Position numbers and translations under genes: made by a program. 64,000 nt of DNA. It comes from Lodderomyces elongisporus (taxonomy: Eukaryota > Ascomycota > Pichiomycetes > Serinales > Debaryomycetaceae). Positions 31,790-40,673 of the stretch are shown here, piece by piece. The stretch's first letter is position 1, and every line of letters starts with the position of its first letter. Where the stretch lies: contig NC_083677.1 of assembly GCF_030384665.1 (NCBI RefSeq), forward strand, positions 62,001-126,000, read 5' to 3'. A model generated the notes under the pieces. The model saw nothing but the letters and a program-made list of their open reading frames with translations, had not been told where the DNA came from and did not search any database.

Positions 31790-32440
31790 CCAAAGACATA
31801 CCCAGACATACCCAGACATACTCCCGCCCTCACCCTCCTTCCTTCCTTCCACCTAGTCATACTCCTTCCACTTCCACTTCCACTCCTACTTCTACCCCTA
31901 AAAATACACTATCTACATTTCCACACCCATACAAAAGAAAATAAAATACTAAAAATAATAAAATTTATAAAAAAAAAAAACTAAAAGAGAGAGAAAGTAT
32001 ATTGTTTGGCAAACCTATTATATGATAAAACCGTTGCATCTTTATAAATACCTATTTATTTATCCCATATACTCCTGTCATCATATATTAAATCAACACC
32101 TCTATATATATATATATATACCAGTTTGCATCCACCATTTTTTTAATTTCCCAGTTTTTTTCAATTTCTACCCATCCACTATCTTCAAAATAGATTACTT
32201 ACAGTCCTTTGTCACCACCCTTTTGTTATTCTTCTTCTTCTTTCACAATTATTTGCTTCTTTTTAGCAATACCACTACACATCACTAGTATAGCTACCAC
32301 GAAACAGCTATACTCATAACCCATCAAATCACGTGCATTCTTTTTTTTTTCTTGTTGTTATTATTTATTTTGCAACACAATTAACAATTTACACACACAC
32401 AAACAAACAAATATCTTGTATATATATATATATATATATA
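31790..32440 (+). promoter_or_regulatory. likely 5' leader / proximal promoter of the CLG1-like gene
   Basis: The plus strand becomes C- and T-rich (for example three AGACATACCC-like units at 31793-31822 and CTTCCACTTCCACTTCCA near 31865), as in yeast leaders. A CACGTG E-box lies at 32330-32335 and a TA repeat just before the ATG. No transcription start can be fixed from sequence. Confidence 0.35.
32330..32335. promoter_or_regulatory. CACGTG E-box upstream of the CLG1-like gene
   Basis: A perfect CACGTG hexamer 106 bases before the ATG. bHLH factors such as Cbf1, Pho4 and Tye7 bind this core. A Pho4 link would be notable for a Pho85-cyclin gene but is inference. Confidence 0.4.
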
Positions 32441-33658
32441 ATGACTGCATCGATGGATCCCTTTTATATCAATGGATACATTAAACTAGTATGGATTGTC
32501 ATTTCCCGCACGCGACGTCAACATCATAATTCTAGTATATCACAATCACCACACAAGCTATTTTCACAGTTTAATGCAAAGTATGGCAGGTTTCTCCACC
32601 AGTTGATTCAAAATGCACAATTATCTACTACTAATTTAATGATTTCACTATACTATTTGTACAAGCACTATTTAAACACCATCTTGGACCAACAAGAAAC
32701 TATACAATATAGCTTAAGCAAAGATGGAACTGGAGAAGAAATGGGTAATTCATTTGAACAAGTGATTGACCCAATGATTATATACGCTATATTATCATCA
32801 CTAGTACTCTCCAACAAGACATTGGATGACCAATCCTACACATTAAAGACATGGTGGATCATTATTGACAATACAAACCGCCAATTGCCCACATCAACTG
32901 TAAGCTTGGACCTCAAACTCCTCAATACCATGGAGAGCTTTTTTCTTGCATCATTAAATTACCAATTGAATTATATCAAGATGGCTACTGATTGGCAATT
33001 TTGGCAAATGATTGAACAGGACAAGTTGTTTAGATTTAACAAGACCATATTAAACAGATTTAAACTGATTATGAGTTTGGATGATGAATTGCCACAACTA
33101 CAAGAACAACAATTACAAAGTAATGCTTGTACAGGACCATGCTGTATGAATAACTACTTTATCAATACACCAGTATTGAGTCCTATAACACTGACATTTT
33201 CATCACCTATAGAGTTGCCATTGACTCCACAAACACCAGGTGACTACTATAAAAGAAGAAGATTGGATATCAAGCCACTACCACAACAACAACAACAATC
33301 AATACAACAGCCAGTGCAACCACTACCAATACAACAAGAGTTTTCACAACAGTTTGAAGAACTGGTTGTTTTGCCATCTCAGAGTTTTGCCACACCATGT
33401 CCACCAATGACATTTATGGCCTCTTGCCAACTAGCACCAACTACAATGACATCAGTGCCAATGACATCTATGAATCCAGTGTATGCACAACCATCTTCAA
33501 CCTTGTTTAGCTCACAAGGCTTATTTCCACAATACTATGAATGGCCAGCTTATCAACCACAACAAGTTAAGCCATTCTACAATAACACATCTTCAATAAT
33601 ACCACTGCAAATTGCAGTGAATCCATACACTAACCAGAATTACGTTTCATACTGGTAA
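32441..33658 (+). CDS. CLG1: Pho85-type cyclin, Clg1-like
   Basis: Predicted cyclin of 405 residues that would activate the Pho85 cyclin-dependent kinase. The cyclin fold covers about residues 35-195: helix LIQNAQLSTTNLMISLYYLYKHY, then LSNKTLDDQSYTLKTWW, which closely matches the GNKFLDD..YTNKTW block I recall from yeast Clg1, then NTMESFFLASLNYQL. The C-terminal half is rich in Q, P and T, with SPIELPLTPQTP as candidate phosphosites. The frame is open upstream to 32333, but the first in-frame ATG is 32441 after a TA repeat. It faces an exceptionally long upstream region. Another Pcl-type cyclin is the alternative. Confidence 0.78.
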   Translation: MTASMDPFYINGYIKLVWIVISRTRRQHHNSSISQSPHKLFSQFNAKYGRFLHQLIQNAQLSTTNLMISLYYLYKHYLNTILDQQETIQYSLSKDGTGEEMGNSFEQVIDPMIIYAILSSLVLSNKTLDDQSYTLKTWWIIIDNTNRQLPTSTVSLDLKLLNTMESFFLASLNYQLNYIKMATDWQFWQMIEQDKLFRFNKTILNRFKLIMSLDDELPQLQEQQLQSNACTGPCCMNNYFINTPVLSPITLTFSSPIELPLTPQTPGDYYKRRRLDIKPLPQQQQQSIQQPVQPLPIQQEFSQQFEELVVLPSQSFATPCPPMTFMASCQLAPTTMTSVPMTSMNPVYAQPSSTLFSSQGLFPQYYEWPAYQPQQVKPFYNNTSSIIPLQIAVNPYTNQNYVSYW

Positions 33659-35300
33659 GTTACCATCAAAGAAGGGTCAATGGAGAAGAAATCAAAAGTT
33701 TATATATATAACAATGACTTTTATTTTGATTTGTCTTTATGCCTATTTTTTTTTTCTTTGATCATAACCCTTTTCTCTACAATATCATTGATTGTTTCAT
33801 TTCATAAGAGGGGGGATTTTACTTTTCTTGAATATTTATTTGTTTCTTTGTTTAACCAAAAAGAATGAAAAAGAATGAAAAGAGATGAGTTTACCAGGTT
33901 TACAAACAAGGGTAGCGATCTTGATTAGTTTATTTTATTTTCTTTTTTTACTTTACTTTTTTTTGGTTACTTTTGGTTTTTGGTTTTTGGTTTTTCGCTT
34001 ATTTGGGGTTATATAGATGATGAATGACAATGTTTAATGAGTAATAAAAGTTTATGAATATTTCTTTTTTTCTTTTTTCTTTTAAGAAGTTATTGGCTGA
34101 TTGTAAGAGATGGATAGGTGAGGTGCACTGATCATGATGAGCAACAAGAATAGCAGGAGCAAAAGAAGTAAAGAAAGCGGGGAAAGGTTACAAATGCCAA
34201 GTATCAAAAGTTGGTTGAATACATAGGACAAGATCCATCCATCTATCCATCATCTTTGATTTTTAAGCTCTATGGCATTTCCAGCTAAGATATCAAGACA
34301 ATTCGGTTACAGGCGGATTTTCACATTTTTCACAATTTTAGACATTTACGTTAAGTTTTGTGGGTTGCAAAAAGAAGATACCGTATATGTACAACTACTT
34401 ATTTAATCTCCATCATAAAAGAGACTTGCTCTATGTTTTTGTCTTTTGTCTTTTTTATTTATTTTTTATTTTTTTTTCTAATTACTGAAAGGCGGAATTT
34501 GATAGGAGAACAGGTTTATGTTAGTGTATCAAGTTCTTGTCCAAAAAAAAAACAGCAAATGTGACGAGTAACAATTGACACTGGCAGAATGTAGTCATTC
34601 TCAATGCAAGAATTAGATGAGAGCATAGTGAATGACTTTTTGATCAAGTGCTTTAATCTTTTTTATATTGTGCTCTTTTTCACTGTTATCTGAAGTTTTA
34701 TAACGAAAAAGAAGAGCTTTTTATATCACGTGATTGCCCTTATCATCTAAGTTCCTTTACAACCTTTTTTTTTCAATTTTTGGTTTAAAAACAACTCAAA
34801 TTAGTAAATTTAGAAACCTTTTCAAATGCTTTAGGAAAAAAAAGATTAAATGGACTATGAGATTTTACATGTGTTACTCTAGACTTTTCAATATTGATAG
34901 AGATTGAGTTTAACAAAGTAGGTGTAAGAATGTAAAAGGAGAAAGAGAAACAAAAGAAAAGACTTTTAGGTTGAGTGAGATATCTTTAATTTGGATTTCA
35001 TGGTGGTAATGTGTAGTCAGTACAATTGCTTACTGAGTATATGTCACATGACCAAACATTTCTATAGATCTATATAAATCTTTAGATCACGTGTAAACGA
35101 GATGCCACTATAAGTTTCTATTTTTTCTTTAGCACACTAAAATGCCTCTCTCTCTCTCTTTTTTTTTACTTTGCAAATAGATGCAGCAAACCTCTTAAGA
35201 TATCCAAAACATCAACTGTGTTATATCCAACATTAACATATATTTCCCTTCAAATTTTGTTTTTTCTTTTTTATATTTTAGTCTAAATAAACTTAAATAG
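33659..35300. other. intergenic between CLG1-like gene and HIT1
   Basis: These 1642 bases include the CLG1-like 3' region (T-rich with GGTTTTTGGTTTTT units near 33965-33995) and the HIT1 promoter with two CACGTG sites. Small frames here are repeat-derived. No gene is supported. Confidence 0.5.
34727..35093. promoter_or_regulatory. two CACGTG sites upstream of HIT1
   Basis: Perfect CACGTG cores lie at 34727-34732 and 35088-35093, both preceded by AT. A related CACATG is at 35045-35050. In CTG-clade yeasts Cbf1, which binds this core, is known to act at ribosomal and ribosome-assembly genes, so use by HIT1 is plausible. Confidence 0.4.
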
Positions 35301-35795
35301 ATGATCTGCCAAATATGCAAGCTTGTCGAGAGTAAATACAAATGTCCCAAATGCAAACTACCCTACTGTTCATTACCTTGCTACAAATCAGATACTCATC
35401 AAAAGCAGCACCAAAGCCACACTGATTCTAATGATGCAGCATTAAAGGATTCATTACAAACAGAAACAAACACATCCATTAAACAAGATACTTCGAAACT
35501 GCTGCATACTACTGGTATTGAGAGCGAGTCAAAAACACCATTGAGCAAATTTGATAAGATACTTGCAGACGAGCAAATTAAAAACCTATTGAAAGAGCCA
35601 GTCCTTCAATTCCATTTAGTAACGATCCTTTCCATTATCCAAGAAGGTTTTATTAGAAACTTGAACCATGAACAGAAACTAGAAGTAATGAATTTGAAAT
35701 TAACAGACTTGAGGGCAGGAGGAGTAGAGGAAAACGAAATCGTGGAGGAGTTTGTGCAAAGAGTATTAGATCTCAATGAACAAATACAATCTTGA
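35301..35795 (+). CDS. HIT1: box C/D snoRNP assembly factor Hit1
   Basis: Small assembly factor that with Rsa1 promotes box C/D snoRNP biogenesis in the nucleus (human ZNHIT3). The 164-residue product equals the length I recall for yeast Hit1. An N-terminal HIT zinc finger uses Cys3, 6, 15, 18, 23 and 27 and His33 and His37. The C-terminal half (about 85-164), with FDKILADEQIKNLLKEPVLQ and ending in EEFVQRVLDLNEQI, corresponds to the Rsa1-binding Hit1 C-terminal domain. The start is the first ATG, and the zinc finger begins at residue 3. It converges on the regucalcin-like gene. The assignment is strong. Confidence 0.92.
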   Translation: MICQICKLVESKYKCPKCKLPYCSLPCYKSDTHQKQHQSHTDSNDAALKDSLQTETNTSIKQDTSKLLHTTGIESESKTPLSKFDKILADEQIKNLLKEPVLQFHLVTILSIIQEGFIRNLNHEQKLEVMNLKLTDLRAGGVEENEIVEEFVQRVLDLNEQIQS

Positions 35796-35928
35796 TTCAA
35801 TTTATAAGAAAACTCTACTTGCAAAGGGAAAAGGAAATAAATAAAAAAAAGGGAACCGGAATGTTTTGTTGATGTGAAAAAGAAAAAAGATAAAACCAGT
35901 TGTATTAAATATCCACTTACAAACTCTA

Positions 35929-36906
35929 TTAAACATCACCGCCCCAGAAATTCTTTTTGATACCTTTAAGATTATGGTCAGACTTGTATTTAAACAAGAA
36001 TCCACCCAAATCACCAAAAAAGTCAGTAGGGTCAATTTTGGCATCAAAGTCATCCAATTTCAAATTCGCCGTATTGATAAACAAGTGATCGCCATCTTGC
36101 CCACCAATTGTGACACAAGTACACCTTTCGGCGGGAACATGAATCTTTTCAATAACTTGACCTTCTTTATCCACGTGTAAAACAGTCGATGTACTGAACA
36201 CCGCTGTATAAACTTCACCATTGGTAGTCCTTACCATTCCATCGGGCTCTGGACTCTCAACGTCGGTATACACTTTTTTCGTTTCCAAAAATGGAACTTT
36301 GTTGCTCAATGTATTAGTTTCATGGTCATAATCAAACTTCCAAATCGTATAATTTAACGAATCAGTCCAATACAACTTGGTACCTTTTGAACAAAAAGCC
36401 AAGCCATTGGAGATCTTGGTATTCTCAATCATAACATCAACCTTCAAATCCGGCGTGATTCTCAATAACTTACCTTCTGGCTTTACTTCTCCTTCCTTTG
36501 CAGTTACGTGGAAATCATTCATAAGTCCAATCCACAAATTACCCCATGGGTCAATTATTCCATCATTCGATCGTAATCTCTTTTGCTCTACTTCTGTGAG
36601 GGGATATTTAAAGAAATACTCCAATGTGTTGGCTTTAAACTTTCCATAGGCAAGACCAGATTTGCCACATACAAGCACCGTGTCTAGATCCTTGGTCAAC
36701 GCAACAAAGCCAATCGATTCACCTTGCTCATTCCATTTGAGAACTTCGTGTTTGTTCAAATCGTCGAGTGAGATTCGGTGGACTTCACCAAGGATGATAT
36801 CAACCCAAAGTAAAGTGTTGTTACGATAGTCATATGTGATCCCTTCAGTTAATCTTCCTCTATAATCTTCAGGGAAAATATTGGATGCTGATAATTGAGT
36901 TGACAT
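35929..36906 (-). CDS. SMP-30/regucalcin-like protein (YBR053C family)
   Basis: Predicted six-bladed beta-propeller of the SMP-30/gluconolaconase/LRE-like family, 325 residues. Metal ligands typical of the family are visible: Glu21 (LTEGITYD), the Asn in KISNGLAF and the Asp in SPEPDGMV. A conserved RSNDGIIDPWGNLWIG block lies near residue 115. Animal regucalcin is a lactonase; the yeast homologue YBR053C is uncharacterised, and I infer only a metal-dependent hydrolase. There is no signal peptide, so it is probably cytosolic. The start is an ATG with a short STQLSASN head. Confidence 0.88.
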   Translation of the reverse strand: MSTQLSASNIFPEDYRGRLTEGITYDYRNNTLLWVDIILGEVHRISLDDLNKHEVLKWNEQGESIGFVALTKDLDTVLVCGKSGLAYGKFKANTLEYFFKYPLTEVEQKRLRSNDGIIDPWGNLWIGLMNDFHVTAKEGEVKPEGKLLRITPDLKVDVMIENTKISNGLAFCSKGTKLYWTDSLNYTIWKFDYDHETNTLSNKVPFLETKKVYTDVESPEPDGMVRTTNGEVYTAVFSTSTVLHVDKEGQVIEKIHVPAERCTCVTIGGQDGDHLFINTANLKLDDFDAKIDPTDFFGDLGGFLFKYKSDHNLKGIKKNFWGGDV

Positions 36907-37383
36907 TATTATTGGTATCGATGAATTTTGAGAAGTGAGGTTGATGTGTGTGGGGGGAGGGGAAGAAGAGAGGGGGTAGAAGAGAAAGAAGGAAAGGTAG
37001 ATGACAGCAACGTGAATAGAGAAAAATACAAGGACTAATTAACAATTATGGCAAGCGAGTGTTCGGAGTGTGTGTGTCACAAATTACGAATTTATTCTTA
37101 TTTTTTTATTTTTTATTTTTTATTTTTTATTTTTTATTATTTATTTTTTTTAATAAAAAATCGAAATTAAATCACGAAGCTGAATTCCGAATATATATTT
37201 TTTTCTCTCTTAAAAAAGGTATCCTTAAAAATTGATGTACAAATTTATGTAATTATACAGACAGAAATAAATAAATATAGATAAATTCCACTTGGACTAA
37301 TGATCATTTGCATTCTACTCTATTAAACAGCAACACTAATCCTTGTTACCCGCTATTTTCTCCCCTCCAAAAAACTCTTCCAG
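36907..37383. other. intergenic between regucalcin-like gene and CDC123
   Basis: These 477 bases hold the regucalcin-like gene's promoter (minus strand), with a GGGGAGGGGAAGAAG purine patch at 36952-36990, and the CDC123 3' region. A TATTTTT repeat spans 37098-37150. No gene is apparent. Confidence 0.5.
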
Positions 37384-38547
37384 CTACTTTTCCTCAATCA
37401 CACCATCTACCACCACGGCCTCATCTTCTTCCTCTGCCTCCTTCGACTGTAACTTCTCCCATTCTTTGGCTAACTCAATCAATGCCTCATGGTCCTGGGC
37501 CGCACCTATAACATCGAGAGGGACCTGACTTTCACTATATTGCTTCTTAGCAAATGCGCCAACATTGGTCTCGTTAATCAATCTGAATGGAACAGTATCA
37601 CTATCTGGATCCGCAGTTAGCAATTCATTCCATGTAAATAACAACGAATCGGATTTTCTCAGGAAGGGATTGATATCAATGATGTAGATCTTGTCAAAGG
37701 GTCGAGGAACATAAACATCCACTATAAATTTGGTCAAATTGGGTAACGACGCATTCAACTTGTTGACAACCTTATCAGTTACAAACAGTTGTATATTCTC
37801 CTTTAGCTGTGGCTCTAATTCTTTCAAAAAGTCATAGTGGTTCAAATCACGCTGAGAAATACCCAATATTTTGCCCTCCTTAACGAAAACTCGAAATTCC
37901 AATGCTGGGTTCAAATCTCTCCATTGCTTCAATACCAATTCGTAATCCACTTTTATCCTATCTTGCCCGTTTTTTCTAGTTTCATCTTCAGGAAGTTGGG
38001 AAACTTCCAGAAACGGATAAGCCAAATCATCAATTACATGATCAGACGATTTTAACAATAAAAGTACATCATCCACCTCTGTACATTTGATCACATTCCC
38101 TGGCATTAACCAACTTGCATCCTTGGGACTTGACCAATTAAGTTTGGGAATAACTTTTCCACCTAGCTCAGCTATACTCTGTGTAATCTCTTGGTTTAGC
38201 TGAGGAAAATGACCGCTCGCTTCAAGTACCTCTTTTTCCTTATGGTTCTCTTGAAATTCACTGTGCATTTCCTCTACTTCACCAGTATCATTCTCTATAT
38301 CCTCCACATCCTCCCAATCACTATATTCGTTATCGCTATTCTGTTCGAGAACAATCTTGTTTGTTTTAGCAGATGGTAGTTTAATCCCATCTCTTTGCAC
38401 ATAATCAATGAACCCATCGGGCAATGGTGCTATTATCTTATAGGGAAACACATTTTTAGGGAATAAGGGAGCCCATTTGGAGAAAGAACAATTGAGTACT
38501 TCCTCCACTGTAAGATCTATCTCCTCAAACTTTGCATAGTCGGTCAT
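37384..38547 (-). CDS. CDC123: eIF2 assembly factor Cdc123
   Basis: ATP-grasp chaperone that joins eIF2 gamma to eIF2 alpha and so controls translation initiation and cell-cycle entry. I start at the ATG at 38547 (MTDYAKFEEID), giving 387 residues. The longer open frame upstream has only a TTG. Family blocks are visible: NCSFSKWAPLFPKNVFPYKIIAPLP near the N-terminus, DGIKLP, WSSPKDASWLMPGN, LEFRVFVKEG.ILGISQRDLNHY in the middle, and DVYVPRPFDKIYIIDINPF with the metal-binding D.N pair. It is divergent from CCT4 (459 bases). The assignment is strong. Confidence 0.93.
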   Translation of the reverse strand: MTDYAKFEEIDLTVEEVLNCSFSKWAPLFPKNVFPYKIIAPLPDGFIDYVQRDGIKLPSAKTNKIVLEQNSDNEYSDWEDVEDIENDTGEVEEMHSEFQENHKEKEVLEASGHFPQLNQEITQSIAELGGKVIPKLNWSSPKDASWLMPGNVIKCTEVDDVLLLLKSSDHVIDDLAYPFLEVSQLPEDETRKNGQDRIKVDYELVLKQWRDLNPALEFRVFVKEGKILGISQRDLNHYDFLKELEPQLKENIQLFVTDKVVNKLNASLPNLTKFIVDVYVPRPFDKIYIIDINPFLRKSDSLLFTWNELLTADPDSDTVPFRLINETNVGAFAKKQYSESQVPLDVIGAAQDHEALIELAKEWEKLQSKEAEEEDEAVVVDGVIEEK

Positions 38548-39006
38548 GGTATTCTGTGGTTGTGACAAAGTGTTTGCTGCTGCTCCTACTTTTCTGTTCT
38601 GTTCTGTTCTGTTCTGTTCTGTTCCTTTTTTTTTGTTCTATTCGGGTAGTGCCAAACAGATTGTCTTCACGCTTCTTGCCCCTTGTCCCCTTCGCGCGCC
38701 CCTCTTTCAAGTTTGTTTTTTTTTACGCATCGTGGAATAGCTTGGAACAAAAGCACCAGGCAGAAAAAAAAGGAAGAACAAAAAAAACAAACAAAAAAAC
38801 CAAAAAAAAAAATTAATCATACTGACTAGGACATCAGAATTTTCTGAACAATTTGAACTGATTTAAAAAAACAGACTAAACTTATTTATCCTTTATCTTT
38901 ATTCAAAAAAAATCAAAAAAAATAATTATAAAACTACACCCAACTTTAAGTTCAAGTTCACTTTCACCTATTACCACCTCTCTATATCAATTGCATCACT
39001 CCCACT
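38548..39006. promoter_or_regulatory. divergent CDC123/CCT4 promoter
   Basis: These 459 bases contain TTCTG pentamer repeats (38595-38622), a poly-A block on the plus strand (38765-38815) and a pyrimidine leader before CCT4. No other gene. Confidence 0.5.
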
Positions 39007-40608
39007 ATGGCAGCAGCTGCAAGAACTCAGGTGGCACCATCAAATGCCACATTCAAAAACAAGGAAAAGCCACAAGAAGTGCGCAAAGCAAATATTTTAG
39101 CAGCAAGAGCCGTGTCAGATGCTATAAGAACATCGCTTGGTCCTAAAGGTATGGACAAGATGATCAGAACAAAGAACGGAGAGATTATTATTTCCAACGA
39201 TGGAGCTACAATTTTGAAGCACATGGCTGTTTTGCATCCAGCAGCTAAAATGTTGGTTGATGTCAGCCATGCTCAAGATGTTGAGGCAGGAGATGGTACA
39301 ACTTCGGTTGCCATTTTAACTGGTGCTCTTCTTGGGGCCGCCGAAAGATTATTGAACAAAGGTATCCACCCTACATTAATTGCCGAGTCCTTCCAAAGAG
39401 CTGCACAACGTAGTGTTGAAATCCTTTTGGAGATGTCTCACCAGATCAAACTTGAAGATAGGGAGCAAATGATTAGAGCTGCAACAACATCACTTAGTTC
39501 GAAAATTGTGTCACAACACTCACAGTTGTTGGCACCATTGGCAGTGGACTCGGTTTTGAAAGTAATGAATGAAAGTAAGGATAATGTCGACTTGAACGAT
39601 ATCAGGTTAATCAAAAAACTTGGTGGTACTATCGATGATATTCAATTGGTAGATGGTGTAGTTTTGACACAAAGCGTTGTTAAAAATGCAGGTGGCCCAA
39701 CAAGGATGGAAAAGGCAAAGATTGGTTTGATTCAATTCCAGCTATCACCACCAAAACCAGATATGGAAAATAATGTCGTTGTGAATGACTATAGACAAAT
39801 GGACAAGATTTTGAAGGAAGAAAGAGCTTACTTGTTGAACATTTGTAAGAAGATCAAAAAGGCCAAATGTAATGTGTTGCTCATACAAAAGTCTATTTTG
39901 CGAGATGCTGTAAATGAACTCGCTTTGCACTTTTTGTCTAAACTCAATATTATGGTTATCAAAGACATTGAGAGAGATGAAGTAGAGTTCTTATCCAAGG
40001 CTATTGGATGTAAACCAATTGCTGATGTTGAGAATTTCACAGAGGATAGGTTGGGTTCAGCCAATTTGGTTGAAGAAATTGAAAGTTCTGGTTCCAAAAT
40101 TGTCGAGATTTCAGGTATTACATCAAAGACTACAAAGCCAACAGTATCGATTGTTATTAGAGGTGCAAATAACCTTATTCTTGATGAAACTGAAAGATCC
40201 TTGCACGACGCCCTCTGTGTCATCAGATGTCTTGTGAAAGAAAAAGCATTGATTGCCGGCGGTGGCGCACCAGAAATTGAAGTTTCTAGACAGCTCATGA
40301 AAGAGTCGCACCTGTTGTTTGGCGTTGAACAATTCGTATACCAGGAGTTTGCCCAAGCCCTTGAGGTGATTCCTACAACATTGGCTGAAAATGCCGGATT
40401 GAACCCAATCAATGTTGTTACTGACTTGAGGAATAGACATGAGAACGGAGAAAAAAATGCAGGTATTTCAGTGAGAAGAGCAGGTGCTTCCAACACTTTT
40501 GACGAGCATGTGTTGCAACCAGTATTGGTATGTACAAGTGCAATTGTGCTAGCCTCAGAGTGTGTCAAGTCAATACTCAGAATTGATGATATACAATTTA
40601 GTCGTTAA
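39007..40608 (+). CDS. CCT4: chaperonin CCT subunit delta (Cct4)
   Basis: Subunit of the eight-member cytosolic chaperonin TRiC/CCT that folds actin and tubulin. The 533-residue product has the type II chaperonin ATPase signatures: LGPKGMDKM (44-52), NDGATIL (64-70) and GDGTTS (95-100), plus AGGGAPE in the C-terminal equatorial domain. The end, [17 protein letters not shown], matches the delta subunit. The start is the first ATG, after a pyrimidine-rich leader. Codon 436 is a CTG where I recall Ser in the yeast protein. Its stop is only 65 bases from that of convergent SAS10. Confidence 0.95.
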   Translation: MAAAARTQVAPSNATFKNKEKPQEVRKANILAARAVSDAIRTSLGPKGMDKMIRTKNGEIIISNDGATILKHMAVLHPAAKMLVDVSHAQDVEAGDGTTSVAILTGALLGAAERLLNKGIHPTLIAESFQRAAQRSVEILLEMSHQIKLEDREQMIRAATTSLSSKIVSQHSQLLAPLAVDSVLKVMNESKDNVDLNDIRLIKKLGGTIDDIQLVDGVVLTQSVVKNAGGPTRMEKAKIGLIQFQLSPPKPDMENNVVVNDYRQMDKILKEERAYLLNICKKIKKAKCNVLLIQKSILRDAVNELALHFLSKLNIMVIKDIERDEVEFLSKAIGCKPIADVENFTEDRLGSANLVEEIESSGSKIVEISGITSKTTKPTVSIVIRGANNLILDETERSLHDALCVIRCLVKEKALIAGGGAPEIEVSRQLMKESHLLFGVEQFVYQEFAQALEVIPTTLAENAGLNPINVVTDLRNRHENGEKNAGISVRRAGASNTFDEHVLQPVLVCTSAIVLASECVKSILRIDDIQFSR

Positions 40609-40673
40609 AGTGATTTTGTTATAATTATTATATTAGAAAAATTTTTGTAATTAAAACTTGTATTAACAAAAAT

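Larger units (their letters stand above)
20332..32440. other. 12.1-kb gene-poor region between SFK1-like and CLG1-like genes
   Basis: No ORF here looks like a conserved protein. Those above 60 codons are runs of F, I, L, K or S caused by A/T-rich or pyrimidine repeats. The region holds many (A)nT / (T)nA tracts, pyrimidine-rich plus-strand blocks (27885-27990, 30880-31020, 31790-31920), short tandem repeats and a 20-bp perfect palindrome (25038-25057). There is one possible 27-codon reading frame with a leader-like upstream sequence (23905-23988). It must contain the divergent promoters of both flanking genes. Other roles (centromere, long non-coding RNA, long cis-regulatory region) are inference only. 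Confidence 0.75.

Noticed and set aside
20332..32440. Retrotransposon or solo LTR as the cause of the desert
   Set aside because: I found no gag/pol-like frames, no long terminal direct repeats and no target-site duplications by eye.
39828..40568. 246-codon minus-strand frame opposite CCT4
   Set aside because: Antisense shadow; CCT4 on the plus strand has all chaperonin motifs.
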